From Calothrix sp. NIES-4105 (GTDB taxonomy: Bacteria > Cyanobacteriota > Cyanobacteriia > Cyanobacteriales > Nostocaceae), in NCBI RefSeq assembly GCF_002368415.1, contig NZ_AP018290.1, positions 871,470 through 935,469 of the forward strand: a DNA stretch of 64,000 nucleotides, written 5' to 3'. Positions 62,477 through 64,000 of this stretch are shown piece by piece (within the stretch, counting starts at the first letter, position 1; each line of letters starts with the position of its first letter). The notes beneath the pieces are model-generated. The model was not told the DNA's origin. It did no database searches and saw only the letters and a list, made by a program, of their open reading frames with translations. A program made the position numbers and the translations under genes.

Positions 62477-62541
62477 TTTTCACCACAGATGTGTAGAGGG
62501 CACAGAGAGAGGGTCAGATAATCTTTACATGAAATAAATAT

Positions 62542-63027
62542 ATGTTAATGTTACTTTTCTATATTGGAAATAATTTGTATGCAATTGAGAGTTCGCGGGT
62601 CGTGGAGGTCATTCCTAGAGTCTCTTATCGCGAAGTTCATCATGTACCGAATTATGTTGCTGGTTTGTTTAACTACCGTGGCGCCATTGTCCCTGTTATT
62701 GATTTGTGTCATTTAGTTCGAGGGACACCGAGTCGAGCTAACCTCAGTACAAGGGTATTTATCGTGAGTTATCCTTGTCAGGAAGATAATACATTGCAAT
62801 ACGTCGGTTTGATGGCAGAACGAGTCATCAAAACGGTGAAGAAGTCAGCCAGCGATTTTTTAACATCGGGTATTAAAACTAACGAGGCTTCCTACTTAGG
62901 CGAAATGATTATGGATGAAAAAGGTATGATTCAACATATAAATTTAGAAGAACTATTTACTAATTTGCGAAAAATAAATCTTTTAAAATCTGGAGGGCTA
63001 ACCGCGCATGTCCCTAACAGCTATTGA
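62542..63027 (+). CDS. CheW-like chemotaxis coupling protein
   Basis: 161 residues. MLLFYIGNNLYAIESSRVVE, VIPRVSYREVHHVPNYVAGL, FNYRGAIVPVIDLCHLVRGT are the CheW core. It bridges receptors and a CheA-type kinase. The end overlaps the CheR gene by 20 bases, so they are one operon, perhaps for phototaxis or pilus-based motility. Confidence 0.9.
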   Translation: MLMLLFYIGNNLYAIESSRVVEVIPRVSYREVHHVPNYVAGLFNYRGAIVPVIDLCHLVRGTPSRANLSTRVFIVSYPCQEDNTLQYVGLMAERVIKTVKKSASDFLTSGIKTNEASYLGEMIMDEKGMIQHINLEELFTNLRKINLLKSGGLTAHVPNSY

Positions 63028-64000
63028 AAGTTTACTGAGCAAAAAAATTGGTGTTGATTTTAAGATTATTGGTGATAGTAAAATTACCAAAGCAGTAGAA
63101 AATCGACGCTTGATTTGTGGTATAACTGATTTAAAAGCTTATCTCCAGCTTTTACAAACTTCTCAAGAAGAATTTTCGGAACTAGTTGAACAAATTGTCG
63201 TTCCCGAAACCTATTTTTTTCGTGACCGCAAATCTTTTGATTTTCTGCAGATGGTTGCCAAAGAGTGGCTAGCTAAACCTAATCATGCTATACTTCGCTT
63301 GCTAAGTGTACCTTGTTCTACTGGTGAAGAGCCTTACTCAATTGCCATTGCTTTAATCGAAGCCGGATTAACTACTTCCCAGTTTGGTATTGATGCTATT
63401 GATATTAGTAAACAAGCAATTTCTAAAGCACAACGCGCAATTTATGGTAAAAATTCATTTCGAGGTCAAGAATTTGTTGACCGTCACCGCTATTTCCGGC
63501 AAATTAAGGAGGGATATGAAGTTTGTGACGAGGTGCGGAATTTAGTCAATTTTCGTCAAGGTAATCTTTTGGATACCTTTAAAACGGCGCCAGCCAAATA
63601 TGACATTATCTTTTGCCGCAATTTGTTAATTTATTTAGAACCTCCTGCCTGCACACAAGTGTTCAATATTCTTCATCGCTTGTTGCAGCCTTCTGGGTTA
63701 CTCTTTGTTGGCGCCGCCGAAACCGCAAAAACTCCTAGCAACCTTTTTACATCGGTTCGTCAATCTTCTACCTTTGCCTACCGAAAAAGCTCGGCAGTAA
63801 AATCACAGTCTCCTGAAGTGAAAACGGCGCCCACTTTCACAAAACCGCGTCAAAAGCCAGAAAAAATACTCTCTTCTCCTGTAACTGCTTCTAATAACGC
63901 ACCTAGTTTAATCGAACTAGCCAAACAATTAGCAGATGCCGGACATGTGGAAGCTGCAATTAACCATTGTAACGACTACTTGAAGCGTGAAACTTCTACC
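63008..64000 (+). CDS. CheR-type MCP methyltransferase, with C-terminal helical repeats (partial)
   Basis: 331 codons are seen; the gene runs past the window end. ATG 63008 lies inside the CheW end; GGAGGGC is upstream. N-terminal CheR helices (SLTAIESLLSKKIGVDFKII), FSELVEQIVVPETYFFRDRK, SAM site LRLLSVPCSTGEEPYSIAIA, then YDIIFCRNLLIYLEP. After about residue 265 a Pro/Lys linker leads to IELAKQLADAGHVEAAINHC, the start of TPR-like repeats. It methylates Glu residues of chemoreceptors. Confidence 0.92.
   Translation, partial: MSLTAIESLLSKKIGVDFKIIGDSKITKAVENRRLICGITDLKAYLQLLQTSQEEFSELVEQIVVPETYFFRDRKSFDFLQMVAKEWLAKPNHAILRLLSVPCSTGEEPYSIAIALIEAGLTTSQFGIDAIDISKQAISKAQRAIYGKNSFRGQEFVDRHRYFRQIKEGYEVCDEVRNLVNFRQGNLLDTFKTAPAKYDIIFCRNLLIYLEPPACTQVFNILHRLLQPSGLLFVGAAETAKTPSNLFTSVRQSSTFAYRKSSAVKSQSPEVKTAPTFTKPRQKPEKILSSPVTASNNAPSLIELAKQLADAGHVEAAINHCNDYLKRETST

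Overview
The window looks like a chromosomal accessory region of a filamentous, probably heterocystous (Nostocales-type) cyanobacterium. The grounds are moderate G+C, HIP1 octamers (GCGATCGC) in some segments, NHLP-type export genes, a beta/gamma-crystallin secreted protein, an HD-domain protein of a family I associate with Nostoc, and a dense scatter of toxin-antitoxin genes and cyanobacterial palindromic repeats. This is a judgement from gene content; no rRNA or tRNA gene was seen.

Layout. (1) 1-11.5 kb: a co-directional set of small-molecule enzymes: zinc-type oxidoreductase end, two alpha/beta hydrolases, GMC oxidoreductase, VOC protein, berberine-bridge-like FAD oxidase, FAD monooxygenase, SDR, secreted metallo-beta-lactamase-fold hydrolase, RidA and a saccharopine-dehydrogenase-like protein. 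(2) 9.9-23 kb: a gene graveyard. It holds remnants of the same enzyme families (SDR, alcohol dehydrogenase, FAD oxidase, VOC), a condensation-type acyltransferase remnant, a duplicated 0.5-kb membrane-protein block, FHA/CHASE2, CHAT, integrase and other broken genes, MITE-like repeats, and five copies of one conserved promoter-like element (two TAAGAATCTG-type half-sites 21 bp apart). (3) 23-26 kb: a double cNMP-domain protein and the HlyD-like subunit of an NHLP exporter; the two ABC subunits of that exporter lie at 54.5-60.4 kb on the other strand. (4) 26-29 kb: VapC-type toxin-antitoxin pair, broken Uma2 gene, HicA/DUF4365 pair. (5) 30.2-50.5 kb: the main find, a nonribosomal peptide cluster. 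It contains a ThDP enzyme, two FAD amine oxidases (one fused to a jacalin-like lectin domain), an NRPS loading protein A-PCP-amidinotransferase, a 3055-residue NRPS (docking-C-A with FkbM methyltransferase insert-PCP-C-A with PilZ-like insert-PCP-C) and a stand-alone methyltransferase. (6) 50.7-54 kb: a truncated duplicate of the cluster's 5' end, a CdtB-like nuclease fragment, and an AAA ATPase + DUF4276 pair resembling defence modules. (7) 57-64 kb: HNH gene, NHLP peptidase-ABC transporter, PIN toxin pair, HD protein, CheW and CheR.

How the cluster may work (inference). The amine oxidases could deaminate an aromatic amino acid to a keto acid for the ThDP enzyme. Signature residues read by eye suggest Phe-like, Thr and Asn-like adenylation domains in order, so a short peptide with a guanidino group, a methylated Thr and a chain end released or capped by the terminal C domain is plausible. 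A palindrome TTCAGTA-N4-TACTGAA occurs upstream of the ThDP gene, of the methyltransferase and of the truncated duplicate, suggesting one regulator.

Two composition signals cut the window into pieces. GGCGCC is very common (about one per 0.5 kb at 15-36 kb and 51-64 kb) but I see none at about 39.6-47.5 kb. CGATCG is common at 1-14 kb, present in the NRPS genes, and absent or rare elsewhere. The NRPS core and the first 14 kb therefore look as if they came from HIP1-type genomes.
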